Of a stretch of 64,000 nucleotides of DNA, positions 55,399 to 63,842 are shown one piece after another. This DNA is from Bradyrhizobium sp. LHD-71. GTDB taxonomy: Bacteria; Pseudomonadota; Alphaproteobacteria; Rhizobiales; Xanthobacteraceae. The stretch spans positions 248,001 through 312,000 of the forward strand of contig NZ_JAVIFX010000006.1 in the NCBI RefSeq assembly GCF_031157255.1, read 5' to 3'. A model generated the notes under the pieces. That model made no database searches. It was not told the DNA's origin and was given only the letters and a program-made list of their open reading frames with translations. The translations under genes were made by a program, and so were the position numbers. Position 1 is the stretch's first letter, and every line of letters starts with the position of its first letter.

Positions 55399-57755
55399 AC
55401 CACAGCCGCTTTCCTGCGCGGTGGCGTCAGCACGATCGGTTCCAGCTCCGCCGCGACCATAGACGCGGCCCGGCGCGTTTCCGGCACCGACCGATAGAGC
55501 GTGTCACGTTGCATCGGATCGCGACCGATCGAGCGGATGAGTGCCTCCATCTCATGCGGCGGAAATTCCTGGCCGTGCTGAGTGCCGGCGGCGCGGGAGA
55601 TGCTCTCGTTCATCAGCGTGCCGCCGAGATCGTTGGCTCCGGAGTTCAGGCAGATTGCGGCGCCTGCCGGCCCCATCTTCACCCAGGACGTCTGGATGTT
55701 TGGAATCAGCGGATGCAGCGCCAGCCGCGCAACCGAATGCATGGCGACGGCTTCGCGGAACGTCGGTCCGCGGCGCGCCATGCCGAGGCGGTACATCGGC
55801 GCTTCCATGTGGACGAACGGAAGCGGCACGAACTCGGTGAATCCGCCGGTTTCTGCCTGCAGGTCACGCAGCGCGAGAAGATGCTTCGCCCACGAAGCCG
55901 ACGTTTCGACGTGACCGTACATGATCGTCGAGGTGGTGCGCAGTCCGGCCCTGTGGGCGTCGCGCTGCACGTCGAGCCATTGCCGGGTGTTGATCTTGTC
56001 CGGGCAAATGAGGGCGCGGATGTCATCGTCGAGGATCTCGGCCGCCGTTCCGGGCAGGGTGCCTAGACCGGCAGCCTTTAGTTTCGCGAGGAACTCGCTG
56101 ATCGACAGTCCGAGCGTCGCCGCCCCTTGCGTCACTTCCAGAGCCGAGAAGGCGTGGATGTGCATCTCGGGGACGACGGCCTTGATTGCCTTGCAAATCG
56201 CTTCGTAGGTGGCGCCGGTGTAGTCGGGATGGATGCCGCCTTGCAGGCACACTTCCGTCGCCCCGCGATCCCACGCCTCGACCGAACGACGCGTGACTTC
56301 CTCGAAGGCGAGGTCATAAGGTGCGCCGCGCAGGTCCTCGTGGGTGCGGCCTTTCGAGAACGCGCAGAACTTACACTTGAAGTAGCAGATGTTGGTGTAG
56401 TTGATGTTGCGGTTCACGACATAGCGCACGACGTCGCCGCTGACCGCGCGGCGCAGTGCGTTGGCGGCCTGCGTGACGTGACGGTAGTCGGCATCGCGGG
56501 CCGCGAACAGGCGCACGATGTCGTTTGCGGTGAGTCGTTCACCCGATGTCGCGCGCTCGACGATCCTTGCGATCCCGGTGTCGACGCCGCGGGCCAGCAC
56601 CAGCGGCGCCGGTGGGAGCACGGTGTTGCCCGGCGCCCAATCGTCGTCGCGCGCAAAACCTTCGGCATCGCTCATGCGCCGCACGCGCGTGGCGATGTCG
56701 GGAGCGAGCCACGTCTCGGCGACGCGCGCGTACGCGGGGTACACGGGCAGGCGGTTTACCAGCAGCTTGCCGGCCTCCGCACTCTTGCGGGCGAGCTCGG
56801 CGATCGCGGGCCACGGCGCTTCGGGGTTCACGTGATCCGGCGTGACCGGCGAGATTCCGCCCCAGTCGTTGAGCCCCGCATCGACCAACCTCTGATAAAC
56901 GCCGGGCGACAGGTTCGGAGGCGCCTGGATATTCATGTCGGGCCCGAGGATCAGACGTGCTGCAGCGATGGTCCACAGCAGGTCGTCGAGATCGGGCTCT
57001 TCGGAATTCGCGAGCTTGGTATCGGGTTTTGCCCGAAAATTCTGGACAATGACTTCCTGGATATGACCGTGGGCTGCATGCAAATCGCGGATTGCCTCCA
57101 GCGCGTCGATCCGCTCGTCGCGGGTTTCGCCGAGGCCGATCAGGATGCCGGTGGTGAACGGAACCTTCAGTTCACCAGCCAGGCGCAAGGTCTCTAGCCT
57201 GACCGCAGGGTGCTTGTCGGGCGAACCGTAATGCACGCCGCCTTGCATGCAGAGCCGCTCGCTGGTCGATTCCAGCATAATGCCCTGGCTGGCGGTCACC
57301 TCGCGCAGGCCGGAGATCTCCTCGCGCGTCATCACGCCGGGATTGGCATGCGGCAGCAATCCGGTCTCGCGCAGCACCAGCGCACACATCGCGGTCAGAT
57401 AGGAGATCGTCGTTTCGTGGCCGAGCGCCTTCAATGCGTCGCGTGCGGCCTGGTAGCGCAGCTCGGGCTTGTCGCCCAGCGTGAACAGCGCTTCGGTGCA
57501 GCCTGCGGCCACACCGGCGCGAGCGATGGCAAGCACTTCGTCGGGCGAAAGGTAGACGGGTTTTCCCGCGCGCGGCACATCCGCGAACGTGCAGTAGTGA
57601 CAGACGTCGCGGCAGAGCTTGGTGAGCGGAATGAAAACCTTGCGCGAGTAGGAGATCAGCCGGCCGTGTCCGGAATCGCGCGAGGCCGCGGCTTCCGCCA
57701 TCAGCCCGGCCAGCGACGCGTCGAACCGCCGCCGTGTCGCCTCTGTCGCCATCAT
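55395..57755 (-). CDS. fbiC: FO synthase FbiC (CofG-CofH fusion)
   Basis: A 786-residue two-domain radical SAM protein that builds the deazaflavin chromophore Fo from tyrosine and a pyrimidine precursor. The CofG-like half has its iron-sulfur motif C48-x3-C52-x2-C55 (CRDVCHYC), and the CofH-like half has C457-x3-C461-x2-C464 (CYFKCKFC). The fusion is typical of actinobacterial FbiC; many other organisms have two genes. The start at 57755 has GGAG seven bases upstream. It is transcribed toward cofC and divergent from an LLM gene, so core and tail assembly are separately promoted. Confidence 0.96.
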   Translation of the reverse strand: MMATEATRRRFDASLAGLMAEAAASRDSGHGRLISYSRKVFIPLTKLCRDVCHYCTFADVPRAGKPVYLSPDEVLAIARAGVAAGCTEALFTLGDKPELRYQAARDALKALGHETTISYLTAMCALVLRETGLLPHANPGVMTREEISGLREVTASQGIMLESTSERLCMQGGVHYGSPDKHPAVRLETLRLAGELKVPFTTGILIGLGETRDERIDALEAIRDLHAAHGHIQEVIVQNFRAKPDTKLANSEEPDLDDLLWTIAAARLILGPDMNIQAPPNLSPGVYQRLVDAGLNDWGGISPVTPDHVNPEAPWPAIAELARKSAEAGKLLVNRLPVYPAYARVAETWLAPDIATRVRRMSDAEGFARDDDWAPGNTVLPPAPLVLARGVDTGIARIVERATSGERLTANDIVRLFAARDADYRHVTQAANALRRAVSGDVVRYVVNRNINYTNICYFKCKFCAFSKGRTHEDLRGAPYDLAFEEVTRRSVEAWDRGATEVCLQGGIHPDYTGATYEAICKAIKAVVPEMHIHAFSALEVTQGAATLGLSISEFLAKLKAAGLGTLPGTAAEILDDDIRALICPDKINTRQWLDVQRDAHRAGLRTTSTIMYGHVETSASWAKHLLALRDLQAETGGFTEFVPLPFVHMEAPMYRLGMARRGPTFREAVAMHSVARLALHPLIPNIQTSWVKMGPAGAAICLNSGANDLGGTLMNESISRAAGTQHGQEFPPHEMEALIRSIGRDPMQRDTLYRSVPETRRAASMVAAELEPIVLTPPRRKAAVV

Positions 57756-57874
57756 GATCCGTCTCCGCCTGCCGAGCGTCGCCTGCCGTCGCGGGACATA
57801 CTTGCCGCCATCCGCTCGCAGGCGCATGGTGTCGCATCAAGGCGCGCGTTGCAATGCAAGGAAGGATGCAACAA

Positions 57875-58828
57875 ATGCAGATCGGCTTCAACGCACCGAC
57901 CGCCGGACCGATGTCGGCTGCCGACAACCTTGCGAAAATCGTCGTTGGTGGCGAGGCGATGGGCTTCGACTATGCGACGTTCAGCGACCACCTCGTGATT
58001 CCGACCGAGATTGCGGCCGAATATCCCTACAGCGCTTCCGGAGAATTCCCGGCTGGCTCCCACGGCGAGCGGCATGAACAGCTGACGGAGATTGCCTGGA
58101 TCGCTGCGAAAACAACACGTCTGCGCCTCGTGACATCCGTCATGGTGGTGCCGCATCGACCGGCCGTGCTGACCGCTAAAATTCTCTCGACCATCGACGT
58201 TCTCTCGAATGGCCGGCTGACGTTGGGGATCGGCGCAGGCTGGATGCGCGAGGAGTTCGAGGCCATCGGCGCGCCGGACTTCGACGCGCGTGGAACCGTG
58301 ACCGACGAATATGTGCGAGCCTTCGTCGAACTTTGGACCAGAGATGCGCCGAAATTCGACGGCAAGCATGTTCAATTCTCCAACATCGGCTTCGAACCGA
58401 AGCCCGTGCAGAAGCCACATCCACCGATCTGGGTCGGAGGCGAGAGCGGCCCGGCGCTGCGGCGAACGGCCCGTATCGGCGACGCGTGGTATCCGATCGG
58501 CACCAACCCGCAGAATCCGCTCGACAGCCTGACGCGATTCAAGACCCAAGTGGCGCGCCTGCGCAAGATGACCGCCGAAGCAGGGCGAGATCCGAACGCG
58601 GTTGCCCTGACATTGCGCTGCACGGTGTTCGGCGAGACCGCGCCGCCGCAGGCCGGTGACGGCGAACACCGTCTGTTCGCCGGTGCTCCGGCGGACGTCG
58701 CTGCCGACATCCGGGCGCTGCGCGACATGGGCGTCAGCTGCCTCGATTTCGGTTTCGGCGGTTCGACAGCCGACGAAGTGCTCGCTCGCATGGGCAAATT
58801 CAGGGCCGAGGTTCTGCCGCTCGTGTAG
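57875..58828 (+). CDS. LLM class F420-dependent oxidoreductase
   Basis: A 317-residue luciferase-like protein. It has QIGFNAPTAGPMSAADNLAKIVVGGEAMGFDYATFSDHLV, LRLVTSVMVVPHRPAVLTAKILSTIDVLSNGRLTLGIGAGWMREEFEAIG and PPIWVGGESGPALRRTARIGDAWYP. The start at 57875 is preferred of three in-frame ATGs, because AAGGAAGG lies nine bases before it. It is divergent from fbiC and ends four bases before a convergent LLM gene. The substrate is unknown. Confidence 0.88.
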   Translation: MQIGFNAPTAGPMSAADNLAKIVVGGEAMGFDYATFSDHLVIPTEIAAEYPYSASGEFPAGSHGERHEQLTEIAWIAAKTTRLRLVTSVMVVPHRPAVLTAKILSTIDVLSNGRLTLGIGAGWMREEFEAIGAPDFDARGTVTDEYVRAFVELWTRDAPKFDGKHVQFSNIGFEPKPVQKPHPPIWVGGESGPALRRTARIGDAWYPIGTNPQNPLDSLTRFKTQVARLRKMTAEAGRDPNAVALTLRCTVFGETAPPQAGDGEHRLFAGAPADVAADIRALRDMGVSCLDFGFGGSTADEVLARMGKFRAEVLPLV

Positions 58829-58832
58829 GCGT

Positions 58833-59687
58833 TCAGCTCCCGAGCTGACGGATCAAGACGGCCCAGCGATCGAGTTGCGGCAAAATGGTGTCGGCCTTCG
58901 CGGACTCGAGACTGATGACCACGCGCGTGACGCCGTCGTCGCGGTCGCGCTTGAGCAGGTCGAGGTTCTCCGTGGCGCCCCAGATCGTGATCGGCACCGA
59001 CGCCAGATCGCGGTTCGCCTCGGACGCCATCTCGCGGAATTTCGGCAGCAGGGCCTGCACGTCGGCGTACTGGGTGCGTGCGCGGTGAGGCATCCAGCCG
59101 TTGCCGTAACGCAAGGCCCGCCGCGCGCCGTACGGGAACGCGCCGCCGACGAGAATCGGCGGATGCGGCTTTTGAACGGGCTTCGGCCACGTCATCATCG
59201 GATCAAAATTCACGAACTCGCCATGATACTCGGCCTTCGACTTCGTCCAGATCTCCTTCATGGCCTCGATGCGCTCGCGCGCCAGCTTGTGGCGGCTAGC
59301 GAAGACGGTGCCATGGTTGGCCATTTCGTCCTCATTCCAGCCGTTGCCGACGCCGAACAGGAAACGGCCGCCCGAGATCTGGTCGATCGAGGCGACCTGC
59401 TTCGCGGTCTGGATGGGATCGCGCTGAGCGATCAGGCAAATCCCGGTGCCGAGCAGCAGCGTCTTGGTCACTGCCGCTGCCGCGCCCAGCGACACGAACG
59501 GGTCCATCACGTCATAGTATTTCTTCGGCAGATCGCCGCCGCTGGGGAAGGGCGTCTTGCGGGTCAATGGAATGTGGGAGTGTTCAGGCGTCCAGAGTGA
59601 ATCGAAGCCACGCTGCTCCAGCGCCAGCGCCAGTTCGGTCGGCGACATCGAGTAATCGGTGAAAAACATGGCCGCACCAATGCGCAT
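58833..59687 (-). CDS. LLM class F420-dependent oxidoreductase
   Basis: A 284-residue luciferase-like protein: RIGAAMFFTDYSMSPTELALALEQRGFDSLWTPEHSHIP, then GTGICLIAQRDPIQTAKQVASIDQISGGRFLFGVGNGWNEDEM and PPILVGGAFPYGARRALRYGNGWMP. Last gene of a four-gene operon of LLM paralogues (gaps 11, 19 and 26 bp). The start at 59687 follows a GGGAA site; an upstream start would overlap the previous gene. Confidence 0.88.
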   Translation of the reverse strand: MRIGAAMFFTDYSMSPTELALALEQRGFDSLWTPEHSHIPLTRKTPFPSGGDLPKKYYDVMDPFVSLGAAAAVTKTLLLGTGICLIAQRDPIQTAKQVASIDQISGGRFLFGVGNGWNEDEMANHGTVFASRHKLARERIEAMKEIWTKSKAEYHGEFVNFDPMMTWPKPVQKPHPPILVGGAFPYGARRALRYGNGWMPHRARTQYADVQALLPKFREMASEANRDLASVPITIWGATENLDLLKRDRDDGVTRVVISLESAKADTILPQLDRWAVLIRQLGS

Positions 59688-59713
59688 TGCTCTTTTCCCT
59701 GCTGCTGTTGTTG

Positions 59714-60667
59714 TCAATTTGTCGTGGCGATCTGCGGACGTCTCGGCCACCGCGCCTCCGCGCGCGGCAGAACCTGTTCGATCAACATGCGGGTCTGGGT
59801 CAGGATCGTATCGTCGTCGCTGCCCAGCGGGCGCAGGATAAATTTTGATACGCCGGCCTCGACGTATTCGGCGATGCGCGCGATGATCGCGTCGGCGTCG
59901 CCGACTGCGAATGCGTGTGTGGCGTCACGTCCCGTGCGTTTGGCGTAAGCCTCCATCGCCTTGCCGACGCCGGGCGAGTCCCGGTTGCCGAAGTGGAAGG
60001 CAAAGCCCGCGCCGTAATGATCCTCGTCAATCGATCGGCCGGCTTCGGCGGCCGCGACCTTGATTGCGGCCACTATGCGACCGGCCTCTGCGGGCGGGTC
60101 GCCGCCGGCCTGCCAGCCGGTCCCGATGCGGGCCGTGCGACGGATTGCGGCGTCGGTCGATCCGCCGATCCACATCGGCAGATCCGGCTGCACCGGCTTC
60201 GGCGCGATGGTGGCGCCCTTCAGTCTGTAAAAGGCGCCATCGAAGTCGACCGACTCCTCCCGCCACAGGCGGCGGATGATCTCGAGGCACTCATCGCTCT
60301 TGCGACCGCGCGTCTTCGTGTCGATGCCGAGCGCCTGCCATTCGGGGCCCAGCGGGCTGCCGATGCCGAAGGCCGGCAGCAGGCGACCCTCCGACAGCGC
60401 GTCGATGGTGGCGCACTGCTTGGCCAGCAGCACGGGGTCTCGAAACGCCAGCGACACGACGTTCATGCCGAACCGCATGCGCCGCGTGCGGCCTGCCAAG
60501 GCAGCCATCGTCGTTATCGATTCGAGGAACGGCTGGCGGCCGACGATCCGGTCGGTCTGCCAGATCGAATCTGCGCCGCCTTCTTCGCACATGTCGATCC
60601 AGCGCCAGTATGCGGCTGCGCCGGAGAACGGAAACTCAGCACAGCCCAGCCCGATCGCGACACCCAT
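59714..60667 (-). CDS. LLM class oxidoreductase (probably F420-dependent)
   Basis: A 317-residue luciferase-like protein with a shorter, less typical N-terminus: MGVAIGLGCAEFPFSGAAAYWRWIDMCEEGGADSIWQTDRI. The barrel motifs MRFGMNVVSLAFRDPVLLAKQCATIDALSEGRLLPAFGIGSPLGPEW and LPMWIGGSTDAAIRRTARIGTGWQAGG are intact. Third gene of the four-gene LLM operon. The substrate is unknown. Confidence 0.85.
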   Translation of the reverse strand: MGVAIGLGCAEFPFSGAAAYWRWIDMCEEGGADSIWQTDRIVGRQPFLESITTMAALAGRTRRMRFGMNVVSLAFRDPVLLAKQCATIDALSEGRLLPAFGIGSPLGPEWQALGIDTKTRGRKSDECLEIIRRLWREESVDFDGAFYRLKGATIAPKPVQPDLPMWIGGSTDAAIRRTARIGTGWQAGGDPPAEAGRIVAAIKVAAAEAGRSIDEDHYGAGFAFHFGNRDSPGVGKAMEAYAKRTGRDATHAFAVGDADAIIARIAEYVEAGVSKFILRPLGSDDDTILTQTRMLIEQVLPRAEARWPRRPQIATTN

Positions 60668-60686
60668 GCTCGCTGGTCCTTCTGCC

Positions 60687-61709
60687 CTAGGCTGCCACGG
60701 CGGCTTTGACGCGGGGCGCCACGTCGCGCACGAAGCGTTCGAGACTGCCGCTCATCTGCTCGGGCCGCAGGCCCGGCGGCACGGCCCAGGTCACGAGGTC
60801 GGTGATGCCGTACTCGCGCACGAACGACGTCAGCTCCTTCACACAATGCTCGACGTTGCCGACCACCCATGTCTGGGGGATGCTGGCCTCGCGCGTGTTG
60901 CCCGAAACACCGCCGGCGGCGCTCTCGTCCTTGTTGAAACTGCGATAGACTTGGCCGCGATAGCGCTCGGCGGCGCGCACGGCCGGCCAGTCGCGTTCGG
61001 CGTCGTCGGTCACGAGGCAGGAGCGGATGATGCCGACGCGATAGCTGTCGGGGTTTCGGCCCGACGCCTTCAGCGTCGCGCGCCACGGATCGAGCACCAT
61101 CGTGCGCGCGCCCTGCGGCAAAAAGTTGCTGTCGAAGCGTGCCGCCCGCTGTGCGCCGGGCTCCGACATCGCGGCGATCCAGAGCGGCGGTCCGCCCTGC
61201 TGCACATAGCGCGGCCTGATCACCACATCGTCGAAATCGTAGCGCTTGCCGTGAAAACTGAACTTCTCGCCGGTGAAGCAGTGGCGCAGCACCTCGATGC
61301 CTTCGTCGGTGAGCGACACGCGACGCGAGACGGGTAGACCGAAGCCGCGGAATTCGTGCGGCGCGTAGCCCATGCCGACGCCGATCTCGATCCGGCCGTT
61401 GCTGATATTGTCGAGCACCGCGAGATCCTCGGCCAGTCGCACCGGATGGTTGAACGGCATCAGGCAGACATCGCTCGACATCCGCACGCGTTTGGTGCGC
61501 GCGGCGATCGCGCCCGCCATCGGCACCCACGACGGCAGGTAGCCATCTTCGAGGAAGTGGTGCTCGGTGAACCAAACGAGGTCGAGGCCGACGCCGTCGA
61601 GCATCACGACCTGGTCGAGGATCGCAGCATAGAGGCTCGGCATGTCCATGCCGGAGTCCGGCGTGTTGCGACAATCGTAGACGGCGCCGACGCGAAGGGC
61701 TGGACGCAT
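60687..61709 (-). CDS. LLM class oxidoreductase (luciferase-like monooxygenase family)
   Basis: A 340-residue luciferase-like protein closer to the alkanal-monooxygenase type: DLVWFTEHHFLEDGYLPSWVPMAGAIAARTKRVRMSSDVCLMPFNHPVRLAEDLAVLDNISNGRIEIGVGMGYAPHEF. The TEHHF motif is typical of LuxA-like flavin-dependent members, so FMN use is possible. Second gene of the four-gene operon. The start at 61709 excludes 54 upstream residues that overlap the preceding gene. Confidence 0.86.
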   Translation of the reverse strand: MRPALRVGAVYDCRNTPDSGMDMPSLYAAILDQVVMLDGVGLDLVWFTEHHFLEDGYLPSWVPMAGAIAARTKRVRMSSDVCLMPFNHPVRLAEDLAVLDNISNGRIEIGVGMGYAPHEFRGFGLPVSRRVSLTDEGIEVLRHCFTGEKFSFHGKRYDFDDVVIRPRYVQQGGPPLWIAAMSEPGAQRAARFDSNFLPQGARTMVLDPWRATLKASGRNPDSYRVGIIRSCLVTDDAERDWPAVRAAERYRGQVYRSFNKDESAAGGVSGNTREASIPQTWVVGNVEHCVKELTSFVREYGITDLVTWAVPPGLRPEQMSGSLERFVRDVAPRVKAAVAA

Positions 61710-61720
61710 GACGCTTGTCC

Positions 61721-62758
61721 TCAGTTCAGCCGTGCGGCCTTCGCCATCGTCTCGATCGCGTCGAGCTGGCGTGAACGCACGCTGAGCGAATCCGCGCCGC
61801 TGTCCTCCCAGGCGCGGTAGCGTTCGCGGATGCGCGCGGGTGGTCCGACCAGCGATTTCAGATCGACCCACTCGTCCGGCACGGCGGCGATGGCTTCGTC
61901 CTTGTGGCCTGCGAGAAACAGTTCCTGGATGCGTTTGGCGGCGTCACCAAAACCGCGCCTGACCATGACGTCGTTGTGGAAATTCTTGGTCTTGTGACCC
62001 ATGCCCCCAACGTAGAGCGCCACTTCCGGCTTGAGGCGCGCCAGCGCTCCCTTCACGTCGTTGTCGACCTCGACATGGACGGAGGCGTGGATCGCGAAAT
62101 CCTTCAGGCTCTTGCCATTGCCAGCGCGGCGGAAGCCTTCCTCCAGCCACGGGCCGTACTCTTCCATGGCGCCGGGCACGAAACCCATCGGCAGCCAGCC
62201 GTCGGCGATTTCAGCCGTCAGCTTGACCATCGATTCACCGCCGGTGGCGAGATAGATCGGGATGTCGGGATTCATGTGCAGGATCGACTTCAGCGGCTTG
62301 GCGAGCCCGACCGAGCCCTCGCCCTGATAGGGCAGGCTGATCTCGCGGCCCTCATGGGTCACGGGTCCTTCGCGCTTGAAGATCTTGCGCATGATCGCGA
62401 CGTAGTCCTTCACGCGATAGTAGGGCTTGCCCCACGGCTGGCCGTACCAGCCCTCGACGATCTGCGGTCCCGAGACCCCCAGACCTGCGATGAAGCGGCC
62501 GCCGCCGGCCATCGCGTCGATGCTGGCGGCCGACATGGCGGCGTTGGCAGGCGTGCGCGCGGCCAACTGCATGATGCCGGTGCCGAGTTTTATGCGGCTG
62601 GTCTTGGCAGCGAGAAAGGCAAGTGGCGTGATCGCGTCGGACCCATAGGCTTCGGCCGACCAAACCGAGTCGTAGCCCAGCTCTTCCGCGCGCTGCACGA
62701 GTTCGACCGGCACGTTCAATTGCGCTTTCGAATAACCAATCGACAGGCCAAGTTTCAT
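61721..62758 (-). CDS. LLM class F420-dependent oxidoreductase (Rv3520c/TIGR03559-like)
   Basis: A 345-residue luciferase-like protein. The KLGLSIGYSKAQLNVPVELVQRAEELGYDSVWSAEAYGSDAITPLAFLAA start, GTGIMQLAARTPANAAMSAASIDAMAGGGRFIAGLGVSGPQIVEGWYG and IPIYLATGGESMVKLTAEIADGW are the pattern of the actinobacterial Rv3520c-type subfamily. First gene of the four-gene operon. The start at 62758 follows GGAGG-type sequence, and 170 bp separate it from the divergent LLM gene. Confidence 0.9.
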   Translation of the reverse strand: MKLGLSIGYSKAQLNVPVELVQRAEELGYDSVWSAEAYGSDAITPLAFLAAKTSRIKLGTGIMQLAARTPANAAMSAASIDAMAGGGRFIAGLGVSGPQIVEGWYGQPWGKPYYRVKDYVAIMRKIFKREGPVTHEGREISLPYQGEGSVGLAKPLKSILHMNPDIPIYLATGGESMVKLTAEIADGWLPMGFVPGAMEEYGPWLEEGFRRAGNGKSLKDFAIHASVHVEVDNDVKGALARLKPEVALYVGGMGHKTKNFHNDVMVRRGFGDAAKRIQELFLAGHKDEAIAAVPDEWVDLKSLVGPPARIRERYRAWEDSGADSLSVRSRQLDAIETMAKAARLN

Positions 62759-62928
62759 TGTTATGTCCTCCCTGGCCTTAAGGATACGAAGCGTTGGGCT
62801 GCTTGAACAAGCGGCGTGCGCCGGGACGCTGCCATGAAAAGGCGTCTCCCCCGATGGCCCGTGCGCGTGCCATGATCGCCTCCTGAAGGCGCCGATCAAC
62901 GCGCCACGATCCGGGAGGAGCCGTCGCC

Positions 62929-63813
62929 ATGAAATTCGCCCTGCACTTCGGCAACAACATGTTTCCCGACCCGGAAGGTGCGCGCCGTCTGGTGCGCCTG
63001 GCGGAGGCGAGCGGTTTTGACTCCGTGTTCGCTGTCGAGCACGTCGTGTTTCCCGAAAACTACAGCAGCGTCTATCCCTACGCGTCGAGCGGCCGCTTAC
63101 CGGGCGGTCCGTCGGCGAAACTGCCCGATCCGCTGATCTGGCTGACCTGGGTCGCCGCCGCCACCACGCGGCTGCGGTTCATGACGGGCGTGATGATTTT
63201 GCCGCAGCGCAACCCGCTGGTGCTGGCCAAAGAGGTCGCCACGCTTGATTATCTCAGCGGCGGTCGGATCGACCTCGGTATCGGAGTGGGCTGGTTGAAG
63301 GAGGAGTTCGACGCACTCGGCGTTCCGTTCGAGCGTCGCGGCAAGCGTGCTGACGAGTATATTGCCGCCATGCGCGCATTGTGGGCCAGCGATGCTGCCA
63401 GCTTTGCGGGCGAGTTCGTGAACTTCGACAAGGTCAGCTCAAATCCCAAGCCCGTCGCGAAATCGGTCCCGATCGTCATCGGTGGCCACTCTGAGGCGGC
63501 TGCCCGCCGCGCCGGCCGCCTGGGTGACGGCTTCTTCCCCTCGATCGGCACCCAGGTCGACATCATGCCGCTGCTTGACCTTGTGCGCCGTTCGGCCGAG
63601 CAGGCGGGCCGCGATCCATCGAAGGTGGAGCTGATCCTCGGTTGCCCCGGTGCCCTGCCGAAATCCGGCACCGACCCGCGCGCGGCCGTCGAGGCGCGCA
63701 TCGCGCACGGAGCAGGCCGCCTTGCATTGCCGGTGACGGCGTTCCTGCCCGATCTTGAAACAACGCTGGCCCGTTTCGGAGAGGAAATTATCAAGCCTTA
63801 CGCGAATGCGTGA
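62929..63813 (+). CDS. LLM class F420-dependent oxidoreductase
   Basis: A 294-residue luciferase-like protein: FALHFGNNMFPDPEGARRLVRLAEASGFDSVFAVEHVVFP, LRFMTGVMILPQRNPLVLAKEVATLDYLSGGRIDLGIGVGWLKEEFDALG and VPIVIGGHSEAAARRAGRLGDGFFP. This is the common F420-dependent LLM pattern. The ATG at 62929 follows GGGAGG. It is divergent from the four-gene operon and convergent with the partial gene at the right edge. Confidence 0.88.
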   Translation: MKFALHFGNNMFPDPEGARRLVRLAEASGFDSVFAVEHVVFPENYSSVYPYASSGRLPGGPSAKLPDPLIWLTWVAAATTRLRFMTGVMILPQRNPLVLAKEVATLDYLSGGRIDLGIGVGWLKEEFDALGVPFERRGKRADEYIAAMRALWASDAASFAGEFVNFDKVSSNPKPVAKSVPIVIGGHSEAAARRAGRLGDGFFPSIGTQVDIMPLLDLVRRSAEQAGRDPSKVELILGCPGALPKSGTDPRAAVEARIAHGAGRLALPVTAFLPDLETTLARFGEEIIKPYANA

Positions 63814-63842
63814 GGCGCAACGCGTCGACGCCAAGTTTCAGC

